Source of the DNA: Glutinoglossum americanum
Taxonomy: Eukaryota; Ascomycota; Geoglossomycetes; Geoglossales; Geoglossaceae
DNA: 64,000 nt
NCBI GenBank assembly: GCA_020080175.1
Contig: JAGHQL010000099.1
Location: 31,142 to 95,141, forward strand
Direction: 5' to 3'
Shown here: piece after piece, positions 35,281-47,246 of the stretch
Layout: each line of letters begins with the position of its first letter
How positions within the stretch are numbered: position 1 is the first letter of the stretch
The notes under the pieces: generated by a model
The model's input: only the letters and a program-made list of their open reading frames with translations
Database searches by the model: none
What the model was told of the DNA's origin: nothing
Made by a program: the position numbers and the translations under genes

Positions 35281-36994
35281 GGTACCACGCACCCGTTTTT
35301 ATTTGGTGTTTTTTTCCCTTTTTTTTCCGCGGGGAAGCGATGAGCAAATAGAACAGATCAGCGACTGAAGCCCCGTTGTCTTCTGTCAGGACTTGCTCGT
35401 CAGCGTCCCCGTTTGCCGGCGCGCTCCTTATATACCCAGCCCCCGGATCTTGCTAGGTAAAAAATCATATTCCGCAAAAATGAAGCCGACCAAGCGCCGG
35501 CCGAAAGAGGAAAAGGTGAAGCGGTGGGTGGCGGTGCCGGATGGGACGCTTTCCGCGCGCGACTGACGTACTTCGCCCGCCAAGTATTGCCTGCCCCGCG
35601 AAATCCTGCACCCCCTCGCCAGATCCTGACGGTTCCCCCGCGAGATCCTGCCTGGAAACCGGGCCCCGTCGTCCTGAAATAGGCCACCCGACGGGTGCAC
35701 GGGCTTCCCGCATTGCCTGGTATAGTAAGAGTCGCGGAAACGAAACGTCTCCACCTTCGCTTAGCCCTTCACCCCGGCGTCGAAGCTTGTGTGTTAGTCG
35801 GGCAGCCTTATGGTACGATGCCGGGCAGCTGAAACCGTGCTTACACCACGTATTTGGAAGAGTCAGCGGGCGGAATCGCCACGTTCTGCCTTGTCTCGAT
35901 GCGGTTTCGGCATGTACTAGGGCCGATGGCTCCTAAAAAAGCCTTCCAATGTCTCTCCGGGCATACATGGTGACGATACGTACGCCAACCAGCCCGCGTC
36001 CCGTTGGAAATTTGTGAAATTTTCTTTTTTTTTCGGGGGACATTCTTTGTGTGTTCTCTACCTACAGGGTGTAGGGTACTTTGGATCCTCTCCCCACCAC
36101 TACAGACAGATAAAAATAACGAAAAAAAAACAAGACCATTCGTACAAAAGCCAAAGATAGCCAAGGAATGACACAACGGGGGGGGGGAATCGAACCGACG
36201 AACGGGACCACCGGGAAAACGTGTGAGGTATATAAAATAAAGCAGCCTCCCAGTCCCTCCAGCTCCCGGTGTTAAGTTTTAGCTTACACGGACCGTTTGA
36301 CGAAAGTGAGTGCAAAGCGGAATATTAAAAAAAAAAACACCTCCAGGATCCAGTGCTGCCACTCCCGGTCGAGACAAGGGGAGAAGGAGAGGATTCTGAA
36401 AGCGGGGTATGCGCTAGATGTATATGATTGTGACCACTTTCAATGTACCACCGAGTTTGAAAAAAAATTGAAGGAAAGTCGAGCAAAGATATAAAGGCGA
36501 GAGGATGAGAATAAAAAGTAAAAAGAGGAATGAAGGCGAGAAGGTTTATCTATCGTAGCGTGAGTGTGTGCGTGACGCGAATATCGTTTCGGACGTGTTG
36601 GGTGAAAATCAAAAGATAAAAAAGAAGAAAAGAAAAAGGGGCGTTGGGCGTAGATCCACCTGCGTTCATCACCTTTTCCCCACGCCATTCCATACCGCAA
36701 TACCTGAACCCAAGACTCCCTAAAGAAAAAAGGAGAGGGGACTTTTTTTTTTCTTTCTTTCTCGTTTTCTTCCACGTTTTCTTCCATAGCACACCTCCAT
36801 CGAAATTGAAAGACGCCCTGGACGGAAGAAAAGAAAAAACGAGAAAGAACGGGCCACCCTTCATCGATCAACGTCTTCCCAAACCGCCCGACATCCAACT
36901 AAAAGTCCAGTAAAGCAAAAAATTAGCTCTCGTCATTCACTCCCCTTGCGTCAGGGAGGGGTAAGGCGGTATGGGGGAGGGGAGGGAAAACGTA
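35281..36994. other. Spacer with repeats, no gene seen
   Basis: Minus strand 35590-35660 has three imperfect copies of CAGGATYTSGCGRGGG. A copy of the 34340 repeat lies at 36100-36240. A minus-strand open frame at 36440-36898 is low-complexity and unsupported. Confidence 0.4.
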
Positions 36995-39234
36995 CTACTG
37001 CTGCACTGGCCTCGAAACTGTGGGCTTCGAAGTCACAGGGGCGGGGGGGTTGCGCCGGTAACCCAAGAACGTCCCCGGAGCTTCTGGGTTTGGCCGCAGA
37101 CCACCATTGACGGCGCCGGTTGGCGCGGGTACCGTGTCTGTGCGGCGAGGAGGATCGACGATGACGGGGCCACGGGATGGGGCGGGTTGTTGTTCCTTTT
37201 GCTGCTGCTGCTGTACCTGGGGCGGAGGTGTAGGCTTCTGCGGCTGCTGCGGTTGCTGCGGTTGCTGCGGTTGTTGCGGTTGTTGCGTTGGTTGCAATTT
37301 CTGAAGGGGGGGAATATTCCCATGTGATCTTAGGGGGTTGCTGATGGTGTTGCGTCTCTCAGGTAGACGATTTTCGCGACGACGCTCTCTTTCCCGTGCC
37401 CGTTCACGTTCACGTTCACGTTCTCGTTCGCGTTCGCGATCGCGTTCGAAGCGTTCATCTGGTATACCTAAGTCAAAAATTCCTAACGACACCAAAATGG
37501 GCGGGAAATACCTCGAATCCTCTTCGTTCTAGCAGCATACATCTCAATCTCATCCAGCGACAACACACGCAAGACGATCACGGAATCGTCCCTCTCCTCA
37601 AAACGCTCCCTACCCTCCAAGGCCGCCGGGTTGACTAATCGGCGGCTGATCTTTGTCCAGCGTGCTTCTAAGGGAATCCCCAAGCGCTCCGAGTCTTTTT
37701 CACGGAGAGGGAGTACACCCTCGCGAATTGGTTCGGGATCTTCGGGGAAACGCTCACGTGGCTCACGAAGAATTCCTTTTTTGGGGGCGGCGGGTGCGGG
37801 TTTGTTGGTCGGCGGGGCAGACACGTGGTGGGGCCTGCCATCGCGTCCGTCAAGATCGTCGCGCCTATCTCGGCTACCAGCAGGCCCAAATCTCTCCTCG
37901 CGTTCTATCCGATCCTCTTGTCTGTTTCGGCTGTGGGCATTTCTGCCATTCACTTCGGGTCCGTTCCGTCTTGCTTGCCTCTCCCATTCATCTTCCTGAG
38001 CTCGCCTCTCTTGCGCAGCCCACTCTTCACGCGTGCGGCTTTCTCTGCTCTCACGCCTCCCGCCTGCCACTCGCTCCTCTGGTCCCTGGCGGTCGTCATT
38101 CCCGAGACCTCCGCGCGGTTCTCGCCTATGGCGGTCATCGACACCGCGAAAACTAAATTCGATTGGAGGGTCGTCATGAAGACTGAATCCGCGGGGATCG
38201 TATTCGTCATCGTAAGGACCATCATCGTACCCATCGTCGTGTGAAGATGGGAATGCACCTGGCATGGGTGACCGGGATGGCTTGTATGCGTCGACCTTCT
38301 GTTCCTGATGGATCGAAATTGGTTTTCTTCCCCTTTCGAATGGGTTGGGATCCGTCGTGTAATCTCGAAGAGGTTTATCACCTCGCCCTACACTTCTTGA
38401 CCGATCGACTCCGCCGAACCCACGAGAAGATAGAGGTGGTCCCGATTCGTCAACCGGCGGAAGAAATTCTTCGAGGTTGGCCATACTCATTGGCCTTTCC
38501 CTCCGTGGAGGTATGTCGAAGCTGTTAACCCTTGGACGTCGGGCCTTTCGGTATCTAGCCTCACGGGCATCTACGATGTCATAACCATCCGCGTCAGGAT
38601 TCCTGACCAGCGGTCCGCTGAGGTGGTAGCCTCTACGGACTCCGCCACCTCCCATCGGGGAGGTCCTATAATGTGGCCGGTCCATCTCCCGGTCTCTGTT
38701 CCTCTCAACGATCTCGTCACCTCGAACTAGTCGAGCAGGGTCTCGACTATCTCCCGGGTAGTATACACGATTGCTTGCGCGACGTCGGCCGGGAACGTTG
38801 GGAGTGATATAATAATCGCCCTCGTCAGACGAATCGTATGGTGCGGGGCTAGGGCTGACTCTGCGATCGCCCAGCCCTCCGTGGATGATGGGTCTAGCAC
38901 TGCCTAGAGGCCTTCCTATCCTATCACCAGTTATATTAATCGGAGGCGGCAGTGCTCTACCATCCCCGCCCGCGCTGTGTGTTGATCGACGGTGACGGTG
39001 CCGTGGCGGTGATGTGCTAGGGTCACGAGGGTCACGCCTTGACGATCGTCCGGGCTCCGCCAACTCGAAATCTGCACCGGTTTTGGGAGAGCCGTAGAAC
39101 TCTGCGCTGCCTCTCGGGCCTGGGTAGTGGTTGTCATAAGTAGGATCGTAGCTCAGAGTACCGGTCGATGCGCGCATCGAGTTTTTTAAGCGACGGCTGC
39201 CTGGAGATGGAGGACGACGAAACCGGGACTCCAT
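36995..39234 (-). CDS. DUF8035 domain protein, low-complexity (2 exons, 731 aa)
   Basis: Model is complement(37512..39234, 36995..37467), with a 44-bp intron (donor GTATTT, acceptor CTTAG). The start is the ATG giving MESRFRRPPSPGSRR; the open frame runs further upstream but only through a TTG. Residues 1-480 are Arg/Asp/Ser/Pro-rich and disordered. The conserved block at about residues 495-575 contains GILREPRERFPEDPEPIREG, ARWTKISRRLVNPAAL and DSVIVLRVLSLDEIEMYA, matching the fungal DUF8035 domain as I know it. Exon 2 encodes an Arg-Glu dipeptide run and a Gln-Pro-Gln run. Function is unknown; charge and composition suggest a nuclear or cytoskeletal scaffold. Confidence 0.82.
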
Positions 39235-40826
39235 GTTGTGACTGATCGGGGTGATAGCGAGAGGCACTAGGGTGGTAAGTGCTTTTGACAAAAAGAATAC
39301 CTCGTATCAGAATAGTCGTTCTCTAAAATAGGCTGATAGAGGACTGAGACACAGCTGAAATAACAGATGGAAGAGATGTTGGTAGAGAGCTACTGGAAGG
39401 TTGGTGGTGACTCAACCAGTCCCGGCCCGCGGTGCGCAGTCGTGCTTGTCACGTTGGGGCCAAAAATATTTCAAGGACGAGGAGATGGAGAGATCCTTAC
39501 CAAAATCCCTTCTGGTTAGACGAGCGCGCGCCAGGTACTCGACAATTTTATTCCCAAGCAAAGGTGCGGACCCGAAGCGGTGGAAGTGACTCGATGTTTC
39601 TAATCGCTGACGGCTGCCTGACTAACCCCGCAATTCATTTCTCGAGCGAAAGCCCTCCGAATATCTCGTTTGGACAGACACCGCTCCTTCGCAGTGAGAG
39701 CTGTGCAACCTGTGCGACTTACGTAGACTGGAGTGATCGAGTCGGCGGTCTTGTGACGCTACACCGCCCGCTGCTCGCAGCCCTACAGTGATGCGTGTGG
39801 GGGCTGCGAAGCTGGGAGAGGAGACGAGCGAACGTTTTTCTCGGTTTGTGGGTATATAGGTATACGAAAAGGTTGAGGATGGAGCAGGAATATGCTGTCG
39901 AAAAAGGTGTCTTATTTTCGGTGGCAAGAGGCTCTCTAAGGGGCTGAGGGCCGTTGCAGTTTCATCATGCCGTCCACGTAATATTGGAATTGACAGGCTG
40001 TTGACCCGCATCGCATCATCATCATCATGCACCTCTACCGCGCGCCAGTTCTCCGCATCCGCTTATTTTCGGCCAGGATCGCCACAGCTGCTCAGCAACA
40101 CCCGTGACTTTGCCTCTCGCAGTTCTAAATGTTAAAAACCTCTCGCTGCGCTCCGTCTTGGAGGATGGAGAAAGCCGCTTCACCTTCTCAGTGTAAAATC
40201 GCCATCTTTTTTTCAATTTGAACCCGCAGCTCGAATACGACATCACATGCGGCGAGGAGCTCCGGGCGGTCTCGCTTTGGGTTTGATTGATTTGATTCAT
40301 ATGGATGGACCCTGACTCGTTCTTCTCACCCTCGGGCGTTGCCTATCCAACCAGCGCAGTCCCTTGTCCTCAGCTGCAACCGACCGACGCCTCGTCTCCT
40401 TGGAAACGCGACCGCATCAGACCCCTTCCTGGCAAGCTGCAACCTTGAAGCCACCGAGTTTGATTGCACTGCGATCTCTGCTGGGGTTGGTTCGGTCGAA
40501 AGATGGTCTACTTCTCAACGTGTCTCACGCTCTCTCGTCGCGCCCAATGAGCAACTACCACGAGATTCTGCCGAGACTTCCTGGAGATACATCGGACGGG
40601 CGCGAGGTGCGGTTGGCACGAGCGTGGGGGATCGAAAATGGGAAGTTTGTCCGGCCATTGAGTGCACAAGTAGAGCGGGAATATGTACTACGTAGAGCTG
40701 TCGAGGCATTAATACAAATGCGGCATTGGCCTAGCAGCTCCAGGGTAACTTCGTACATATGCATGTGTGAGAAGCCCCATTGTGGGCAGATGGGCGAGAG
40801 GTCGCAGCAAATCAGAGCGGTGGATG
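39235..40826. other. Intergenic region, no supported gene
   Basis: Divergent promoter region between the DUF8035 gene and hex1. A plus-strand open frame 40364..40942 lacks recognisable features and overlaps equally long antisense frames. Confidence 0.4.
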
Positions 40827-40979
40827 GGTGGTTTCGTATTAGCGGTGGCTGGCCGGCGGACAAATCAGGACGCGTTTCTCTCGCCTTCGCTAGCTCGCAT
40901 AAACAAACAACACGCGAAACCCCCGACTCGTTGGCTGCATAAGCTGTGGGTGCGCACAACTACTTAGGCCAGAACCCCA

Positions 40980-41682
40980 CACACCACAGCCTTCCTTCCG
41001 CTCTCTCCTCCCTTTTCTTTCCACTCCTCAGCTCCCGATCACCCATTTCAAACCATCTTCAATTCCATCAAATCCATCATCACACGTTCGTATCTCAATT
41101 CGATCGCGAACTCGTTCTGCACTCCAACCAGCCAATCACCTTTAAGAGAAATCGAGAAGTAAACTTGAACGTGTTGACGACAATTCGCACCGTCGCTTCA
41201 CCTTGAAGTCATTTCTTCTTGCCTTCTCTCAAGACAAGAGTCTTTTCTTGTTTTCCTTTCGAATTGTTTCCATAACACTTCGAGAGGCATTCGAGAAAGG
41301 ACGCCTCTAATCCAGTCACCCTGGACTTTGACGCCCGAGTCCCGATCCCCTTCAGTGTCTTCCCGTCGTCGTACCGGAGCGACGCTGCCTCGTCGTCAAC
41401 TACTCAAATCAGGGTAGAAGGAGAAGTCAATCTACCTTCTCATACTTCGCGCGTCGGACGGGAAGGTCACGAATCTCGCTTTTACTCTACATCGGCCGCC
41501 CTTCCAGACCGCAGAGAAAGATCGCGTTACGAGGACGAAGAGGTAACTACTCAAATCTACGAAGAACGCGATCGCCCACGCCGTCGCGAAGAGTATACCA
41601 CTAGCGTCTACGAGGAAGATAGTTATCGCCGCCGAGAACCAGAGGCCAGCTTTTTTCCCGAGGTTCAGTACACCAGAGACAA
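40980..41682 (+). promoter_or_regulatory. ATG-free leader of hex1 with an open in-frame extension
   Basis: From 40827 to 41789 there is no ATG on the plus strand. CT-rich sequence at 40985-41075 looks like a transcription start area. From 41276 the frame is open to 41682 and splices in frame (donor GTACGT; acceptor TTTAG at 41940) to the main hex1 exon. The open part reads like protein (ASNPVTLDFDARVPIPFSV, then Glu/Arg/Tyr-rich). It is either a long 5' UTR kept free of ATGs or an N-terminal extension started from an unseen upstream exon or a non-AUG codon. Confidence 0.6.
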
Positions 41683-42223
41683 GTACGTTGCTGTTCTTTA
41701 TTTTTACCCTTTCTCTTCCCGATTTTTTCCATTCGTTTTGGCTCCGTTTTATCCGTGTTAAACGCTCCCACCTCCATTAAAATCACTTTATGTGACCCTA
41801 GCGTGGTGAATGGCCAACACACTACCAATCAGATCGACACGGCAACTTGGTTGACCCAGTAACACCCGCTCTAATATTTTTTTTTCATTTTAAATCCTGC
41901 CCTCCAACTACAACTGACCCTTCTGTTTGCTTTTCTTTAGCTACCGCGAACCCGAAAAGCGGTTCACCGAGAAGGTCAAGAAAGTAGAGTTCGACGTCGA
42001 GTTCCCTCATCGCCATCATCACAAGAGAGACTTGGCTATTCGCCGTCCTGCTGACGAATTCGGTCCCTCTGAAGTCGACGTAGAAGAATCATCTTCCTTC
42101 TCTCGTCACACTCCTACTGTCGTCGATACATTTGAACGCCGCTACTCAGAGCCCCGTGAGGATACACACTTAGAAATCGAAGCTACCGTAGACGCTCCAA
42201 CTAGACACACTAACATAAGCAAG

Positions 42224-42856
42224 ATGGGTTACTACGACGACGAAGGTCACCACCACTCTATCCGTCACGGCATTTCTAAGGCTGCCGACCGTCTCCTCCA
42301 TCCTCATCACCACCACACTTCCATCCACGAGGACGTCTACGTTGATGCTAGCCCTGCGCGTTCGACTTCCGTTGTTAGCGCCTCTGTCTCAGCCGCGGGT
42401 CGCCGCAAGGTTGAGACGGTGCCCATCCCGTGCCATCACATCCGTACTGGAGACATCCTCTACCTTCAAGGACGACCTTGCCAAGTGATTCGCATCACCA
42501 CTTCTGCCCAGACTGGGCAACACCGCTACCTTGGCGTTGACCTTTTCACTAAGCAACTCCACGAGGATACCAGTGTTGTCTCGCATCCATCACCATCCGT
42601 CTTGTTGCAGACGATGCCCGGTCCGGTCTTCAAGCAATATCGTCTCCTTGATGTGCGTGAAGACGGTCGCGTCGTCGCCATGACCGAGAACGGAGATGTC
42701 AAGCAGGGCCTTCGTGTTGCCGATCAGGGAAGCCTCTGGGCTAGATTGAATGACGCCTTTAGCGACGGTCGCGGAAGTGTACGCGTCTTGGTCATTCGTC
42801 ATGGTCGTAATGAGTTGGCTGTCGACTTTAGGTTGGTGCATGGATCCAGACTTTAG
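42224..42856 (+). CDS. hex1: Woronin body major protein HEX1 (210 aa, short form)
   Basis: HEX1 self-assembles into the crystalline core of the Woronin body, the peroxisome-derived organelle that plugs septal pores after hyphal injury. The start MGYYDDEGHHH at 42224 matches the usual start of the family. The eIF5A-like fold is clear: PCHHIRTGDILYLQGRPCQV, HRYLGVDLFTKQLHE, MPGPVFKQYRLLDV, TENGDVKQGL and RGSVRVLVI. The last three residues, SRL, are a PTS1 peroxisomal signal. The exon is open upstream to the acceptor at 41940, adding about 94 His/Glu-rich residues, so a longer isoform is possible. The gene shows no damage. Its presence places the organism in Pezizomycotina. Confidence 0.95.
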   Translation: MGYYDDEGHHHSIRHGISKAADRLLHPHHHHTSIHEDVYVDASPARSTSVVSASVSAAGRRKVETVPIPCHHIRTGDILYLQGRPCQVIRITTSAQTGQHRYLGVDLFTKQLHEDTSVVSHPSPSVLLQTMPGPVFKQYRLLDVREDGRVVAMTENGDVKQGLRVADQGSLWARLNDAFSDGRGSVRVLVIRHGRNELAVDFRLVHGSRL

Positions 42857-44520
42857 AGATCTCGTCAATTGGTAAGCCCCTTCGTCGATTTATCTACATT
42901 GCATCCTATCATGCCTTACACTAACGTCATGATGTCTTATAGTTCCACCTCTTTCTTTTTCATCATCAGAAAAGTCACACTCTCTGCGTGTCCTATAAAT
43001 TGTTGCACAAAGTCATCACGGGGTCATTGCATTGTCTCCAATCAGAGCATCTTCTAGACAACTAATGAGAAAAAAAATCCCCTTGTCTATTTTCCCTACC
43101 TGTGCATCTTTTCCTTTTTGAAAGCCAAGAAAACACGTCTCTTGAAGCTTGGAAATGACTTCCGTGTCCAATCATCACAAGCACAGGTCGCACCTCACTC
43201 TATGTATCTATCATATGGAACAATGACTCCTGGGTCGTGATCAAAACAATATATTCCGGTGAGGATCTCGGCATTTCTTAGCCATGGCTAGTGGGAGTGT
43301 GTAGTCCGTCATGGTTTAGCTGATCGGCAAGGCGAGGAGGAAAGCGAGCTTCTTTTTCTCCTGTTCTTCTGTCTCTACTCTGCTCTACTACTACTACCCG
43401 TGGGAAAGAAACGAAAGGGTAAAGCCAAACTCGGGAAAGAATCAGTTGGGAAATTTGAGATGCGTTGGTTTTTTTTTTTTTCTCTCTCTCGCTCTGTTTC
43501 TTTGATTGAATCGATTGGATGGAATGGAGTGGAATGGGATCAGTGTGAAGAAGCATAGGTAGTTTTGTTCGTCCAATTTATTTTTTTTTTTTTCAATTAG
43601 GTAAAGAAAAAAAAAAATTAATCGTTGAGGCTGGACTTTACATCGAGCTCTTTTTCTTTTTTTTTTTTCCCCGTAAAAGTGATATTATCGAGCTGTCCAT
43701 CCTGAGGCGTGTGGGGGGTGTAGGTTAATCTCCGTGACGGCAACCTTGAGTCATATGCGCAAAAGCTCCCCCGTTTCTCGGTCTGCATGTGCTCTTGGGC
43801 GGAGAATGTTGGGTGGAATGGGGTGGGGGGGTGGTGTGCTCGTTATTTGTCATCCCCGGCCGGGAAATTCATGACGGTCTGGGGGGTTTAATGGGTGGGA
43901 TCGTCAGGCTAAGTTTATTTAACTTTTGAGGTGTTCTACTTTACCTACTGGAGAAGAGGAGGATGTCGGAAAGTTTTCTCAAAAATGGTATTTTTCCTTC
44001 TTTGTGAGAAGGGGTTTTAGAGGTTGGAGGGCTCGAGGGGTGACTTGGTCGTTTATGTGTCTCTGCCTGCCTGTCTATATACCTCTACGCTCTTTGTTAG
44101 GACTTAGGGCTGGGAGGAGGCGTTCTCGCCAAGAATAGCTAAGTAATTCACTGCCATGCCATGCCATGCTATGCTATGCCCCCATATTTATCTTCACGAT
44201 GAAAAATCAACGAAAACATCTTAGATCACCCCACGCGGTGTCGACATACAAGGTCAACCAACAGTAATCCTCACCCACTTCTTTCCTGTCAGCTCTGTGG
44301 CGGAACCTCAACGATAAAAATATTATCCATGAACAAGTGCTTCTTCCTCTCCTCTTTCTCTACAACAAGAAATAGTAAAGATCCCCCACTAGGTAAAAAG
44401 AAGATCATTTGCCAAAAATTTGGTTCCGCGTAATTTCTAAACTTGCTCGTTATATGGTAAAAAATATGAATGAAAATATTTGTGGCATGGGGAGGAGGGT
44501 CCATGGACAAGGCCACCCAG
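42857..44520. other. 3' region of hex1 and spacer
   Basis: Long T- and A-runs (43460-43480, 43580-43670). A pentamer microsatellite (GCCAT/GCTAT units) lies at 44153-44180. No gene seen. Confidence 0.4.
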
Positions 44521-45575
44521 TCACTGCAGATATGGCCATTCCTCATTTGCCACTTCCCAGGTTGGGCAGGACTCCACGGACAGGGGTCTAACTGGGGCGA
44601 TGAAGCCGTACGGGGACTGTAGCTCATGTTCGCTCCGGGAGACTAAGCAGGTATCGCAGAGGGTACGCGTATGCTTTAGGAAATCATCGTAAACCTGCTG
44701 TGCGGTAGCGCGTTTAAATGGGTCAGGCTGCAGCAAGGCAAAGCACCAAGAGAGAACATTCCTGTTGAACAAATCATGGGAGGCCTTGGAGTCTAGATGG
44801 GCTATCCACTTCAGCAGTTTTTCGAGGTTTCCAGGGTAAGTGCCGTCGTCATCCGTCCGGCGAAACTTTTCAAATTCCTTGAGGGTCTCTCGGCGGGATA
44901 CCGTTGACATTTCCAGAAAAACGCACCCTAATGAGAAGAGATCCGAGGTCCTCCGTCGCCGCTTCCCCGCAGCCACCTCGGGAGCGCAGTACTTGCGGGT
45001 ACGCAGTCCAGGCTCTCCAGCTGACGATGTTGTTGTTTTGCCTTCTAGGTCTTTGGAGATACCAAAATCGGCAAGGAAGACTTTCCGCCCTTGGACAAGG
45101 ATATTTGAAGGCTTGATATCTTTGTGCCAGACTCTTTGGCTATGTAAATAGGCCAGGGCGCCTGACAAACACCCGTACCATCCCTCTAGATTTCCGTGGT
45201 GAAATCCCCATTCTGGCGTCTTATATTCCGTCTTCCCCATCTCAGTGAGATAAAACTCCAGATCCATGTCGGCGGCTGGGTCCATAACTATGACATACCA
45301 TATAGGGATTTTGTCGGTTTTATATATGTCGATAATTCGGGTAATATGCGGATTATTTAGTTTTCTCAAAAGCCTGACCTCATCACGAAATCTCTGGGCC
45401 TGTTCGTCGGTCCTAACTTTGCAGGATTTCTTGGCGTATATTCCGCCCGAATGAGGACCTGATATTACTTCAACCTTGTCAACGATGGCAAATGAACCAG
45501 AGCCAAGGGTCTCGACAAACTGAAAAATCTGTCCTGGATCGGAATAGGTGGGAATCTCCACATTAGAACCGGCCT
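44521..45575 (-). CDS. Protein kinase, single catalytic domain; 5' exon not found
   Basis: The frame ends at 44521 and covers a full kinase fold of about 350 residues. It has the glycine loop LGSGSFAIV, the Lys of YAKK, the catalytic loop HKDIKPSNIL, DFG in LADFGISK, the activation end CAPEV, and the late Arg of DPFKRATAQQ. No ATG occurs in frame before the glycine loop: the open frame only offers GTG at 45561. A good acceptor (CTTAAACAG) at about 45576 would join phase 0 to an upstream exon that I could not fix. It resembles stand-alone fungal Ser/Thr kinases without a regulatory domain. The substrate is unknown. Confidence 0.8.
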
Positions 45576-46357
45576 GTTTAAGGAGAGATCCGGGTTTATC
45601 TTCGGCCCTTTAGTGGACAACGCTTGTAAGCTTTTGACCACGTCTTGACAAGGACGAACAGTGTAGGGAACACCTGAGTTCGAACCCTACATTTCGAGAG
45701 GCCCTGATGCTAGCACTCGCCCTGCCATAGCCGATCTCCGCGTCGATGGATAGAGAGCTCAGCAAAACAGAAAGGAAACACAAGATACTCTAACAGAGTT
45801 GACCATCTCGAGAACGCGTTGTAACCGCCATCAGCGGGGCAGTGCTTTCATTGCAGGTAAGAAACATAGCTGCTTCTTCTCGGCGCCTCCATAGCCCTGG
45901 CAGGGCAGCTGTCCAATGAAACCTGAACCCATAGCTCTCGTTTGCGACGTGGGACGGGAGCCAGGATATCCAGCAAAAGCAAACATAACCAGCTTACTAC
46001 TCCAGATGATGAAAAGAAAGACATGGGAATAGTATCGTAGTATCGTTCAGAGACTATCAAAAACAAATGCACCGGGTTCGCAGTCCCATTTACCCCTAAA
46101 AGTCAAGTCACATGATGAGTGAGCATGCAAGCATGAAATACACAAGTGCGGCGCAGCATATTTGCATTCAACTTTCAATTATAGCCTGTCACGTGCACAT
46201 CTGCACCCAGTTCTGAACGGGCAAAACCGCACCAATTTGTCCCTCAGCACGCCGCAATACCATCCTTGGTGATTGGGGCAAGAGGCCCCATCATTTTCCA
46301 TTTAATCTTTCCTTTGGCTCAACGTCAAAAGTCAGAAACACTTAGTTATCCCATACA
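45576..46357. other. Intergenic region
   Basis: Should contain the missing first exon of the kinase (minus strand) and the promoter of the next gene. A tRNA-like B box (GAGTTCGAACCC at about 45678) lacks the matching arms. Confidence 0.4.
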
Positions 46358-47246
46358 ATGGTAAGTGTTGGTGATGAGCAGTCATGTATTGTAGCCTTTG
46401 TTGACCATATATATTTCCTTTGTAACGTTCGATTGAGTCTTCCACAGTGGGGCAAGTATTTGCCCTTGTGGTAGGTTGCTTGTCCATGCAATATGCGATT
46501 TCCGCGACACGCCTTTCTGCTGAGGGAATGATCCGGTATTGGGATCGTAGCGTAGGAGCCTATTCGTCTTCTACGAGGAGTAGTTTTCGTTAATGGCGGT
46601 TGTGGGATAGTTGAGCCTTCACCCTATATTCAGGGTACTGCAAGAAAAAAAAAGGGGGGTAAAGAATACCAGGAATGAATGTGCCGAAGTAGTTAGAATC
46701 GAAAGGATGCCGGCGGGGACGGTTGACCGGGCGGAGCATGTCGGGGATGTCAAGAGGAATTAGAAGTTTCATCTCAAAGATGGCTCAGAACAAAGGAAGT
46801 CTGGAAATTGCGGTGTCGCATCAATGAATGCTCTGTTCTATTCAATTGTCGCAGCTGATAATTTGTCGTCTTTGCCCATATTTATTTGAAATAATCGGCC
46901 TCTATGGGGTTCTGAGTGCTTCGTCCGGCAGACTGCCCTATGAATAAGCCCTAGTGCTATTGGATTACTTCCAGCCTTCTCCTTGTCTTCCTTCATCTCA
47001 ATATCCTTTGGACCTGGTGTTTTTGTGCAAGCATTTTTCGAAGCATTTCCTTATGCCCGGAAGAATGAAGAACGAGCATACGGAGATCGCTCTTACTTCC
47101 GGAACAAGTACAGACCCCGCCCTGAGGCAGAACAGGTTGAGAGCAGTCTTTCGAGTGAAGAATGGAGCGGTATGTCACTTGATGAGAAAGCGGAAGAATT
47201 CTACGTACACAGAATCGTGTGGAAGCGGGGGACCACTTACTCGTGA
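46358..47246 (+). CDS. Small membrane-anchored protein, function unknown (3 exons, 105 aa)
   Basis: Model is join(46358..46360, 46448..46470, 46955..47246). Exon 1 is just the ATG followed by GTAAGT; exon 2 is 23 nt; the second intron is 484 bp (GTAGGT ... CCTAG). The joined frame reads MWGKYLPLCAIGLLPAF, continues hydrophobic to GPGVFVQAFFEAF, then gives a charged tail (RKNEERAYGDRSYFRNKYRP) and ends RIVWKRGTTYS. A short N-terminal helix with a basic follow-up is typical of small mitochondrial inner-membrane subunits, but I cannot match a family. A GTGAGT at the stop could be a further donor, so a last exon may be missing. Confidence 0.5.

Noticed and set aside
36180-36215. Minus-strand tRNA suggested by GGTTCGATTCC
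   Set aside because: The stretch is part of a duplicated spacer next to a G-run, with no cloverleaf or A box at the right distance.
36440-36898. 152-codon minus-strand open frame
   Set aside because: Made of Phe/Ser/Lys-rich low-complexity sequence from poly-purine runs; no supported start, splice or motif.
37200-37300. CRISPR-like short repeats
   Set aside because: They are the in-frame Gln-Pro-Gln codon repeat of the DUF8035 protein; nothing in the window resembles a CRISPR array.
40364-40942. 192-codon open frame upstream of hex1
   Set aside because: No recognisable motif, overlapped by equally long antisense frames, and it lies where the hex1 promoter is expected.
45660-45720. tRNA gene suggested by a B-box-like GAGTTCGAACCC
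   Set aside because: No acceptor, D or anticodon stems can be paired around it, and the T arm stem does not pair.
46590-46772. 60-codon minus-strand frame inside the second intron of the small gene
   Set aside because: Has a protein-like start but ends in sequence from a poly-T tract; no splice or family support.
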